Both the position numbers and the translations under genes were made by a program. Of a stretch of 64,000 bases of DNA, positions 56,430 through 64,000 are shown piece after piece. Source of the stretch: Daphnia carinata (lineage: Eukaryota > Arthropoda > Branchiopoda > Diplostraca > Daphniidae). The notes beneath the pieces were generated by a model that made no database searches, was not told the origin of the DNA, and saw only the letters and a list, made by a program, of their open reading frames with translations. Within the stretch, counting starts at the first letter, position 1. Each line of letters opens with the position of its first letter. The DNA lies in assembly GCF_022539665.2 (NCBI RefSeq), contig NC_081336.1, positions 4,914,221 to 4,978,220 on the forward strand, given 5' to 3'.

Positions 56430-57252
56430 GCTGGGATCGCGGTCACAAACAGAATTGAAAAAACATGAAGATGAAGTCGAAATTAAGTTAAACTTTCGTT
56501 CCCTCAAAATTAAGTAAACCAATTGTAAAGCATCTTCCCGTGTGGGAAGATGGACTTTACCGAAATTAAGACAATAAATGTAAATCGAACTCGAGGCGTT
56601 TTACCCACAATGACGTCTGTGTTTATTATAAGCTAGGACATAAGAAATAAAAAGATAAGAGAACAAAAGACGAGAAGAAACATTCAGAAAACAAGTTAAA
56701 AGAGGGAACAATTAAACAGGGTCTTACCGTGAACTCACGAGTGAAAGAATGGAAGATAAAATGTCACAAGACGAGCTTGGAATTCAGCTTCCACACAGAC
56801 AGGGTTTGGAACGCAAGAATTGGCACAGAACGTCTGAGAAGACTCAAGACGAGAACGAGTTTTCTACTCAAAAGGTTTGGTTACTGAAACATTAATTAAG
56901 GCACAATACTACTCAAATAAGCAAGGAAAAATGACTTAGGGCAACTACTCGGCACGGCTGCAACAACTTGTCTGATCTTCCTCAGATGCTGGGTTAACCA
57001 CGGAACTTTGCATATTGCAAAGTGGCGTGATTGGGAGGAGCTTGTAGGCTTCACGCGGTTAACCAATCAAAAGGACGCGTTCAATATGGTGTGATATTGG
57101 TGACGTATCGTCTGCGTGAATCAGCTTGCAGGTGTTCATCTAGGTCAGCTGTACTGCGTATAGTGTTGCAATTGTCGTGCCCAGACTTGTATTTACTACT
57201 GAAGCAAAAGCGAGAAAAGTTAAAGTAAGATATATTCGGCTTCGTTACATCA
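56430..57252 (-). repeat. Probable 3' LTR of the env-bearing gypsy-type element
   Basis: On the minus strand a purine-rich cgccgccgggag precedes TGATGTAACG at 57,252, a PPT-LTR junction just after the env stop. An AATAAA signal lies near 56,620 on the same strand. The outer end (about 56,430) is a guess; the other LTR is outside the window. Confidence 0.55.
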
Positions 57253-57282
57253 CTCCCGGCGGCGTGAGATTACGTCCCGTAA

Positions 57283-58980
57283 TCAGAGTTGATGCATCGG
57301 AATCGATTCGGGAGCCGCAGGTCTTGGATCATCGGAAGGGCGACAGCAGACAGCCCAGATGAGGGTAAAAAGACCGCAGGCATAGCAAATGCGCAAGAAG
57401 ATAAGCACCAAAAGACATAAAATGCCGATGAAGAAATAATTCGTGATGGTGTCCCACCAAGATGTATAAGTTCCGACACTGGCTGATGTCATTAAGACGG
57501 TCGACGCACTGTATTTGTGGTGTAAGGCAAATTCAGGTGCAGGATGTTCATTAATCGCGGCGGCTATATCGGCCATAATGTTCATATGATTTAGCATATT
57601 GTCAGTATATGCCGGGTTGCTTCGATGGTCGTAGTCGAGAAACTCGACATTTTCATACCGAAAAGAATGTGCAAGTGTTTGTTCCGGTAACACAATGTTT
57701 GCTTCGATTGGTTTCCATGTGTCGTTACGGAAGGCGTAAGGTTTGTCGTTAAAATTAACGAAACCGTTAGTCCAATAACAAGGGGAATATTTAACAAGTT
57801 CCCATCCGTCGAGATTAATGGTGTAATTTTGAAATTTCGGCTGCGGTCCGCAAGATGTCAGTATAGTCTCAAATGTAACATTTAAAGTTTTACATTGAAT
57901 TAATACAACCGTTTTTCCAAAGGCTTGTAATTTCGTGCATTGTGGTAAATTTAACTGCGAAGCTGCTAACCATCCGTTATATTGAGCCGTTGTAACGGCC
58001 CTTTCGTGTTTGGCCTTGCGAGCTTCACATTGCATTAGTCGAATTTGTCTTGCTAATTCATTTTCATGATCAGTAAGTTGGTCTCGAATATATTGTATAT
58101 TCGCGGGTACGTTTAAATTTTCATCGGTAGATGGCGCCGGAGTCTCCAAAGTGGTTGGTAAATTTTCCATGATGGCCGCCGCCGAAACGGTGAGTTTCGA
58201 TTGGCCGATGATCTCGAACGACGAAGTTCTATTGGTGCATTCGTTTTGTAGGGAGGCACAGCGTGTTGTAGGTGTCAAATGAAAATCAAGTTGTCTGGCG
58301 TCATCTTGTAGCCTGAAAATTATTTCGTCGCCCGGTAGACGAACCAGTGTACCTATCCCATCTTCCACTAGTCGGGTTTTCGGTTTAGTCTTTTGTGTAT
58401 AGGTTTTGTCCCAAATTAATGTTAAGTGATTGTGTGATAAATTTCCAGTCGTGGCGGAAGCTGTTCCGATTGGTGTTGTAAAATCGGCGTCTTCGTGTAG
58501 TTGAAAAAGTTGCACTTTCTCCAAAACACAGTTTATAATTTCAGAATCAATTGTCTGTAGCCAATATCCGAAAATGTCAGGTTCACGATCAAATATAAAT
58601 TTATCGTCTGAAAAAATCATTCGATTTTCGTCACATCGTTTTTGGTTAATCATTTCATTGCACTCGGCGGGTGAAGTGTCAATCGAAATTTTATCCGGCA
58701 CAATCACTAGTTGACCGAAAAAATTCATTGTTATGCGCCGTATATTCTTCCATCTTGCGCAAATATATCCAGGAAATTTAGCCGCGGCACGGTCTTCACT
58801 ATAAATCGCATATTTCACTTTCACGGCCTTATTATCGGGCGCAATCGCTTGGCAATTGTCGTCGGAAAATTGGAGTATACCCGTCTTTAATGGTTCGGAA
58901 CAATCGCATACGGTTGTTTGAAATGCCTGCGGGTGTAGCCCGTAAAGACATAGCAACAGTATGAATGGAATCAGCGACAT
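57283..58980 (-). CDS. env: Envelope-type glycoprotein (mononegavirus/chuvirus-like), intact
   Basis: 565 residues from the first true ATG at 58,980. N-terminal signal peptide (MSLIPFILLLCLYG), then a cysteine-rich ectodomain starting VCDCSEPLKTG, and several N-glycosylation sites such as NLSH, NRTS, NVTF and NYTI. A likely coiled-coil segment lies around residues 300-340 (RDQLTDHENELARQIRL), followed by GPQPKFQNYTINLDGWEL and SPCYWTNGFVNFNDKPYAF. A C-terminal membrane anchor (YFFIGILCLLVLIFL) with a CYAC/CC palmitoylation-type patch precedes a short tail. This resembles the single-pass fusion glycoproteins of chuviruses and related negative-strand viruses that some arthropod LTR elements captured; that assignment is from recollection of family features and is tentative. 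It is clearly unlike the F-type env at 44-45 kb. Position right before the PPT fits an env gene. Function would be membrane fusion; activity is unknown. Confidence 0.7.
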   Translation of the reverse strand: MSLIPFILLLCLYGLHPQAFQTTVCDCSEPLKTGILQFSDDNCQAIAPDNKAVKVKYAIYSEDRAAAKFPGYICARWKNIRRITMNFFGQLVIVPDKISIDTSPAECNEMINQKRCDENRMIFSDDKFIFDREPDIFGYWLQTIDSEIINCVLEKVQLFQLHEDADFTTPIGTASATTGNLSHNHLTLIWDKTYTQKTKPKTRLVEDGIGTLVRLPGDEIIFRLQDDARQLDFHLTPTTRCASLQNECTNRTSSFEIIGQSKLTVSAAAIMENLPTTLETPAPSTDENLNVPANIQYIRDQLTDHENELARQIRLMQCEARKAKHERAVTTAQYNGWLAASQLNLPQCTKLQAFGKTVVLIQCKTLNVTFETILTSCGPQPKFQNYTINLDGWELVKYSPCYWTNGFVNFNDKPYAFRNDTWKPIEANIVLPEQTLAHSFRYENVEFLDYDHRSNPAYTDNMLNHMNIMADIAAAINEHPAPEFALHHKYSASTVLMTSASVGTYTSWWDTITNYFFIGILCLLVLIFLRICYACGLFTLIWAVCCRPSDDPRPAAPESIPMHQL

Positions 58981-59096
58981 TGTCAATTTTCATTAGAACG
59001 CATACGGATAGGGAGGCAAGTGAAACACGAGCAAGAAGAAAAAAAAAGCTTGGAGGGTGCAATTTCTATAGAGGGCAACATATAATAATCATAATG

Positions 59097-59129
59097 TGGG
59101 TCTGAGGTTCGAATCCTCAGTAGGACTAG
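59097..59129 (+). pseudogene. tRNA-like T-arm fragment
   Basis: CTGAGGTTCGAATCCTCAG forms a perfect 5-bp T-stem with a canonical T-loop and matches the Pol III B box. No D-arm or matching 5' acceptor strand is found upstream. Confidence 0.5.
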
Positions 59130-59232
59130 ATAACTCATCCATTAATGAGGGTTCTAAGCTACGAAAAAGGTTATACTTCATTCTTTATGGTAAATAAAAC
59201 GACGCGAAAGCTAACTTTTATTTTCTAAGTCC

Positions 59233-59563
59233 AACGCATGAGAAATGGTCTGGGGAAAGACGTAAAAGGGCGCTAAAGGGAATGAAACATATGGGGAAGA
59301 AAGAGAAGCGAAAAAGGCATTCGTGCGAGACAACGCATGAGAAATTTGTCCCAGACACACGGAGTTGGGGAAAAATAGGCGGAAGATAAAATTTTGGGAG
59401 CTTATGTCTATTGTTTTGTTTAGAAGGACCAAAGGGGCAGGGAAGAACTGCATGAAATGAGAGAGACGAGAAGTTAAAAGAAGAAAAGGAGAAGAAGAAA
59501 AAGAAAATTTAGGGGGGGTTTCAGAGAATTCTAATTTGTATAGTAAAGTCGAACGCATGAGAA
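59233..59563. repeat. Three copies of an aacgcatgagaa motif
   Basis: Exact 12-mers at 59,233-59,244, 59,332-59,343 and 59,552-59,563 in purine-rich sequence between accessory ORF 2 and env. Confidence 0.7.
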
Positions 59564-59786
59564 TATCTTTCCCATTGCGCCGCTATAGGGAGGGCCCTTT
59601 TTTTTTTTTTTTTTTTTTTTTTCTTTTACTTGTTGTCTTTTGGATGGAAATCTTATGGATCGTGACATATTTATTTAAAATCAAGTGGGGCGAGTATTGT
59701 TGGTAGCTGGGTGTATTTTTTTTGTTAGGAAACATATGACAGCATACAGATACATTCGGGATTGGGGTTACAAGGGAAGACAAAAT

Positions 59787-60149
59787 TCAATTTTCTTCCG
59801 GCGGCGGAATGGGACGGCGGTTTTCCGGGTCCAGATCCAGGATTGAAGCAAATACTTCGGTTGCCTGGCTCCATTCTTCACGTTCGAGGAGTTGAACGAG
59901 TTCCTCCGTGCGAGCTCTCGTCAGCCTGGCGATTCTCCACCGATTTTGGAGATGGTGCTGGAAGTTTCTCAGCCCTGATCCGGATGGGCGCCGGTGGTCT
60001 AGGGCTTCCCGCATGGCCCGGTCCTTCTCTTCCACTGTTGAAGAGGTGCTAGTAGCTTCCGCCACTATGAAGGATCGTTCAGCGGTAAGACCGTGACAGA
60101 TTCGTTTCCAAGGAGGCATCCCCGTTTGACGGGAGTGATTTTCGGCCAT
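59787..60149 (-). CDS. Accessory ORF 2 between pol and env, 120 aa
   Basis: ATG start at 60,149. Predicted soluble, charged and largely helical. Its C-terminal part RTEELVQLLEREEWSQATE followed by FASILDLDPENRRPIPP matches the same region of accessory ORF 1 (shared W, A, ILDLDP, R and PP). No known domain recognised. Same strand as pol and env, ~810 nt upstream of the env start. Could be a translated subgenomic product or, less likely, chance; the shared motif argues for real coding. Confidence 0.55.
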   Translation of the reverse strand: MAENHSRQTGMPPWKRICHGLTAERSFIVAEATSTSSTVEEKDRAMREALDHRRPSGSGLRNFQHHLQNRWRIARLTRARTEELVQLLEREEWSQATEVFASILDLDPENRRPIPPPEEN

Positions 60150-61573
60150 CGTGTAGCATAGCAGTGGTTCTCTTGGTAGCTTTGGTAGTGCTGTTGATCT
60201 CCAGTGATGAATTGAGAGTGGAGGCTCAGCGTTCGAACCGCGTTGACTTATATGGTCAAACCTTCCACTTGTAGGTTACCACTTCTTCACATCTATGTTT
60301 TTTTTTCCAAAAGTTCGAGTTCAACACTAAGTCCCTCGAGGTGGCCCTCGATTGTTTTAGCAGGTGTCAGTTTTCGCTGCCGTTGTCATGAGGGGAATTA
60401 TTTATTGCTGTGTAGGGTCGAGTAGCATTCTTCCAAGGGCGCACATGGTTCGTTTTTCTTTCATTTCTTTTTTTTTTTTTAATTTAGATTCACTACTGTT
60501 TATGAAATGGTTATAGAGAAAGAAGGAAAAGTGAAAGAAGAAATGACGAAGTATAGTGCTTCTACACGTGAATAGGGTTGATTAGGCGTAAATTGGGTAT
60601 ATCAACTTGAGAGGGATTCGGGGTATAGGCGTTGGCTACGTGGCATAACGTTAGAGCTTCTGACTTCGACTCGGGAGTCTTAAGTTCGAATCACGCCGTG
60701 ACCTTGACTAAGAATTTAACTGGTAGATTCCTCTTGAGTTGCTGAGGGTAGCTAATTCTTAATTGTTATTCTGTGGGTTGATTAACAATAAATGTTAAAA
60801 ATTCTAATTATCCTGTTTCAAATTTTCGAATGTTGCTGAGTATTGAAATTTATATTTATACAACTATATGGATAGTTGTTATAGCCCTAGAATATGGTTC
60901 AGAATTCGAAGGTTCAAACCGCGCTATGATCATAGCTCGAAAAATTTTGTAAGTACCTCACGAGTTGCGAAGCTGATGAATTTATAACTGTTTTGCTATG
61001 ATTGAATTTTTATTAGATATTTGAAGGTTCTGGTTTGGGCTGAGATTGTTTTGATATATAAGATGGGGTGTACATATATCTCTAGACGCCATAGCGACAC
61101 AGCCCTCGACCACCACTCGGGAGTCTCAGGTTCGAGTCTCGGCTCAGCCTTCATTGCAAACCTTAAAATGAACTATTTTCTTTTTTTTCTAAAATTAGAG
61201 TTGTGAAAACTTGAGGGTCTTTGGTTCAATCCTTGCCTCGGCTGTTTTTTTGAAATACCCCTAAATCGATATGTTAGCTTTTATTTTTTTTATTTTCCTA
61301 CATTTCCTTTTTCCTTTTTCATTCGCCTGTTCTAGATCGTCGGTTTATTTAAAAGTTTGTTTTAAATAGTAATATAATAAAAGATCTATGCATCCTACTG
61401 TGTTTATTCGATTTACTTTGTAGAGAATATAATGTGAAGGGGGAAACAAAATTGTTGGATAGAGTCCTAGCCTATGGGGAATAAACACATGTTTCTACTG
61501 GGGTAGGGGTAAATAAGGAGAAAGAGAAAAATGTCTTGTTCGTGGTCTTGATCCTTTTTTGTTTTGCGTTTTC
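60150..61573. other. Non-coding interval with B-box-like motifs
   Basis: Between the two accessory ORFs. Motifs close to GGTTCGANTCC occur on the + strand at 60,229, 60,683, 60,911, 61,129 and 61,223. Two of them (60,660-60,700 and 61,105-61,150) share a longer phrase actcgggagtct. None folds into a full tRNA. Confidence 0.5.
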
Positions 61574-62008
61574 TTATTGTGGGATGGTGATAGGGTCGCG
61601 CCTCGGTCTTTTACGACCAGTGTCCCACTGCTCAGGCAAAAAGCTGTAAAGAGGGGGGTAGCGCTTTGTTGGATCCAAATCCAGAATTTTTTTCAGGGTG
61701 TTGACTGCTCCCTCCCAATCTTCGGTGTAAAGATTGGTATTTAGTTGACGGATGAACGCAGCCGTGCGTTCCTCGATATGGCGCTCGTAGCGGTCACGTT
61801 CCATGTCCCATTTTTCCATGTCGTCGAGCTCCGGGGACTGAGGCGTTTGGCTGACGATGTTGCTAGATTTGTCCGGAACGGGCGTCCAATCGGCGTAGAC
61901 GGGGATGGCAGCCATTGGTGCCATCACTTTCTCTGCTTGCTCGTCGGCACTTAGCCACTCGCAAGCTGCCTGGGATTGCTGGTTAGCAGAGTTAGCGCAC
62001 GGGTCCAT
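61574..62008 (-). CDS. Accessory ORF 1 between pol and env, 144 aa
   Basis: Starts at the ATG at 62,008 (MDPCANSANQQSQA). Middle region acidic (SPELDDMEKWDMERDRYERH), then EERTAAFIRQLNTNLYTEDW and AVNTLKKILDLDPTKRYPP, and a basic tail (GRKRPRRDP). The RT...W..A......ILDLDP..R.PP block is shared with accessory ORF 2, so the two are probably paralogs. No known family recognised. It begins 160 nt after the pol stop. Confidence 0.6.
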   Translation of the reverse strand: MDPCANSANQQSQAACEWLSADEQAEKVMAPMAAIPVYADWTPVPDKSSNIVSQTPQSPELDDMEKWDMERDRYERHIEERTAAFIRQLNTNLYTEDWEGAVNTLKKILDLDPTKRYPPLYSFLPEQWDTGRKRPRRDPITIPQ

Positions 62009-62168
62009 TTTTCGGGATTTTTTTTTTAAATTGTGGAGCACAATTGAGGAGAACTTTACTCAACAAGTGTCGAAAACGTTGTGAAGTCCCTTTGAAATGT
62101 CTCGCTGTTAAATACACGACGGTTGTTATGTGATCGTTTTGATTTTGTTTCGACGAAAATGTACTCTT

Positions 62169-64000
62169 CTAATTCCTATAACGCATTGGTAGTTTTCGAT
62201 TTCTTTGCGGGCGTCCGGTAGCATGTTGGGGTGGCAGTATTTCTTGCTGACTGATGGCAGGCGCCACCTGTCGGGCGTCAGATTCAAGATTAATCACCGC
62301 AGCTGCGTTGTTTCCGTGAATTGTTGTGGTGTTCTTTGTTTTATTGGACGCACCAACATGAGTTGACTCATTATCGTCTGAAGTATATATTCCTTGGGTT
62401 TCGCTGACGATATGAGAATGTTTATTGTTTTGGGTGGCGGCCATTTGCAATTCCGCTGCCTCCAATTCCACAGTTTCCAATTCCACACTTTCCGCATCCA
62501 TACTTTCAACATTTCTTTCCGTACCCACATTTACTGTTTCCAAAGGTTCCAATTCCATATTTTCCCATTCACTCGCGTTTCGCTCTATGTTTTCCATAGT
62601 TTCGATTGTTTGGGTGGAAATCGATTTACGAAATCGATTCTCGAACTTCGAAGGCGTCTCGATAGGGGGACAATGTTCGTCTTTCCATAACATTGTTTCG
62701 TACAGGGGTTTTAGGCGGTTAACATGAGTGCGTTGACAAATGTATGAATTATCAGCAATATCTACTGTATTATTGGAATATACTTTTACAATTCTATAAG
62801 GACCTTTATATTTAGAGGTAAATTTCCTACTATCGCCTTCTTTGACTACTCTAATATCTAATAATACTCTATCTCCTACCACATATTGTTTTACATTTGC
62901 TCTTTTATTATATTGTTCCCTCTGACGTTTTCTTGCTTTTTCGCTCTCCTCACGGACGCGTTGGAAACTATAACGTAAGCGATCAGCTAAATTACCTACG
63001 TAATCTGATGCAGAGATAAATGTTTTTGGGGAAGCGTCAAGGAATTCATTAATAGGTATATTAGGATCTCTACCGTGCAGTAAATAATATGGGGTTTCAC
63101 ATGTCGAAGAATGGACAGAACTACGGTAAGCAAATAAAACATCATCCAGCATATCTTCCCAATTCTCATGTTCTCCATCTTTTAATTCCTTTCTCAACAT
63201 TGTGGTCAATGTTCGATTAAATCTCTCAGTTTCGCCATTGCTAGCTGGATTGTAAGCAGTTGTTAACTTTTGATCAATTTTTAATTTCTTACAGAAGTAA
63301 CGGAATAATTTGGACGTGAAATTAGTTCCACGATCGGAAAGGATGGCTTTAGGCATACCATGTCTAACTATAATTGTTTTATATACACAATCTGCTGTCG
63401 TCTGCGCTGTTTGATCTTTTAACGCAATAGCCTCTACCCACCGGCTAAAATAATCGGTAATAACTAAAATATAATTATTTCCATTAGGTGAAGCCGGCGT
63501 AATAGGACCCAAAAAATCCATTCCAATGACCTGGAAAGGGGCCTTTGCTATTTCATGAGGATGCAACAATGCTTTATATGAAGAAGAAGTGTTGGCAATG
63601 CACACCTCACAAGCTTGACAGTATTCTTTAATTTCCTTTCTCATATTCGGCCAATAATAATGATTCTTTATTTTCAAATAGGTTTTATAAAAAGCTAAAT
63701 GCCCACCCATCGGTGCGTCATGTAGTTCTTTGAGCACTAGATGGCGTAACGATGCAGGCAAGACTAACTGATGGTTAGTTTCGTTTCTTTTGCTATCGGT
63801 AGATGGCAGCACGTGCCGGTAAAGTGTTCCATCAATAACTTCAAAATACTCAATTTCTTTCACCCAATCTGGTTTAGATTGAAGAAAAGCTTGATCAAGT
63901 TCTCCGTTATCCAAATAATTACGAATGGCTATGCAAAGCTCATCGTCCAACTGTTTTTCACAAATTAAGGTAATATTGCTCACTGTTTGGATACTAGCTA
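62169..64000 (-). CDS. pol: Ty3/gypsy pol C-terminal part: integrase (partial)
   Basis: Open frame of 609 codons entering from beyond the window edge with no stop. Counting the codon at 63,983 as 1: HHCC zinc finger with H88, H95, C125 and C128; catalytic core D156 (GMDFLGP), D217 (SDRGTNFTS) and E253 (NGETERFNRTL), spaced as in retroviral integrases; a GPY/F module at 394-396 (KYKGPYRIVKV). An unusual ~170-residue tail follows, rich in Glu (ELETVELEAAELQ) and ending GRPQRNRKLPMRYRN. Integrase inserts the element's DNA copy into chromosomes. All catalytic residues are present. Reverse transcriptase and protease must lie upstream, outside the window. Confidence 0.93.
   Translation of the reverse strand, partial: ASIQTVSNITLICEKQLDDELCIAIRNYLDNGELDQAFLQSKPDWVKEIEYFEVIDGTLYRHVLPSTDSKRNETNHQLVLPASLRHLVLKELHDAPMGGHLAFYKTYLKIKNHYYWPNMRKEIKEYCQACEVCIANTSSSYKALLHPHEIAKAPFQVIGMDFLGPITPASPNGNNYILVITDYFSRWVEAIALKDQTAQTTADCVYKTIIVRHGMPKAILSDRGTNFTSKLFRYFCKKLKIDQKLTTAYNPASNGETERFNRTLTTMLRKELKDGEHENWEDMLDDVLFAYRSSVHSSTCETPYYLLHGRDPNIPINEFLDASPKTFISASDYVGNLADRLRYSFQRVREESEKARKRQREQYNKRANVKQYVVGDRVLLDIRVVKEGDSRKFTSKYKGPYRIVKVYSNNTVDIADNSYICQRTHVNRLKPLYETMLWKDEHCPPIETPSKFENRFRKSISTQTIETMENIERNASEWENMELEPLETVNVGTERNVESMDAESVELETVELEAAELQMAATQNNKHSHIVSETQGIYTSDDNESTHVGASNKTKNTTTIHGNNAAAVINLESDARQVAPAISQQEILPPQHATGRPQRNRKLPMRYRN

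Larger units (their letters stand above)
56430..64000 (-). mobile_element. Env-bearing Ty3/gypsy-type element with accessory ORFs, 3' part
   Basis: Minus-strand order: integrase end of pol (running off the window edge), two small paralogous ORFs, glycoprotein, PPT and LTR. The pol and env frames are intact, suggesting a young copy. The 3.1 kb between pol and env is unusually long for such an element and carries the accessory ORFs and B-box-like motifs. gag, protease and reverse transcriptase should lie beyond 64,000. Confidence 0.75.

Noticed and set aside
59211-59558. 115-codon minus-strand open frame between accessory ORF 2 and env
   Set aside because: Comes from purine/pyrimidine-biased sequence; composition Ser/Phe/Leu-rich, no shared motif with the accessory ORFs.
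60631-60710. Complete tRNA gene (Arg-like, anticodon TCG)
   Set aside because: A D-arm-like and an anticodon-arm-like part exist, but T-stem and acceptor stem do not pair.
61086-61150. Complete tRNA gene
   Set aside because: Only B-box-like 3' half; no foldable 5' half.

Overview
This window is arthropod nuclear DNA. Compact split genes with 58-84 nt introns, Helitron, BEL/Pao and Ty3/gypsy debris, homopolymer runs and eukaryotic Pol III tRNA genes point to a small-intron invertebrate. A branchiopod crustacean such as Daphnia fits, but that species guess is inference only.

Layout. Up to 2.9 kb nothing is recognisable. At 2,914-4,271 (+) lies a complete six-exon gene for RPF1, a Brix-domain ribosome biogenesis factor. 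At 5.8-6.3 kb there is a decayed, rearranged relic of the tRNA repeat unit found further right. At 7.0-10.4 kb (-) is an eight-exon gene for a secreted-type SRCR + CUB receptor with one membrane segment. A Helitron remnant (12.0-14.3 kb, -) and a candidate isolated LTR (14.9-15.4 kb) follow.

The dominant feature is 15,676-43,309: about 14.5 visible tandem copies of a ~1,939 bp unit. Each unit carries six tRNA genes: Tyr(GUA, with intron) -, Gln +, Pro(CGG) +, Arg(UCG) -, Leu(AAG) -, Pro(UGG) -. I count 83 complete tRNA genes plus two partial ones. A 100-N gap at 28,737 hides at least one Leu, Pro(UGG) and Tyr. The array starts abruptly inside a tRNA and ends abruptly at a (CTT)n tract.

The right third is retroelement territory. 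43.4-48.2 kb (-) is an LTR element with gag and a baculovirus-F-like env but almost no pol. 50.0-52.9 kb (+) is a broken BEL/Pao pol. 56.4 kb to the window edge (-) is the 3' part of a Ty3/gypsy-type element: intact integrase, then two small paralogous ORFs in a 3.1 kb interval, then an intact 565-residue glycoprotein (mononegavirus/chuvirus-like by my reading), then PPT and LTR.

How things fit: inside the array the Tyr and Pro(UGG) genes are co-oriented with no T4 Pol III terminator between them, so they may be co-transcribed. Sequence differences between units cluster at tRNA gene edges and in the Tyr intron, while long spacers look nearly identical, suggesting homogenisation with local mutation at transcribed genes. 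The env-bearing gypsy element with duplicated accessory ORFs is the second most unusual part of the window.
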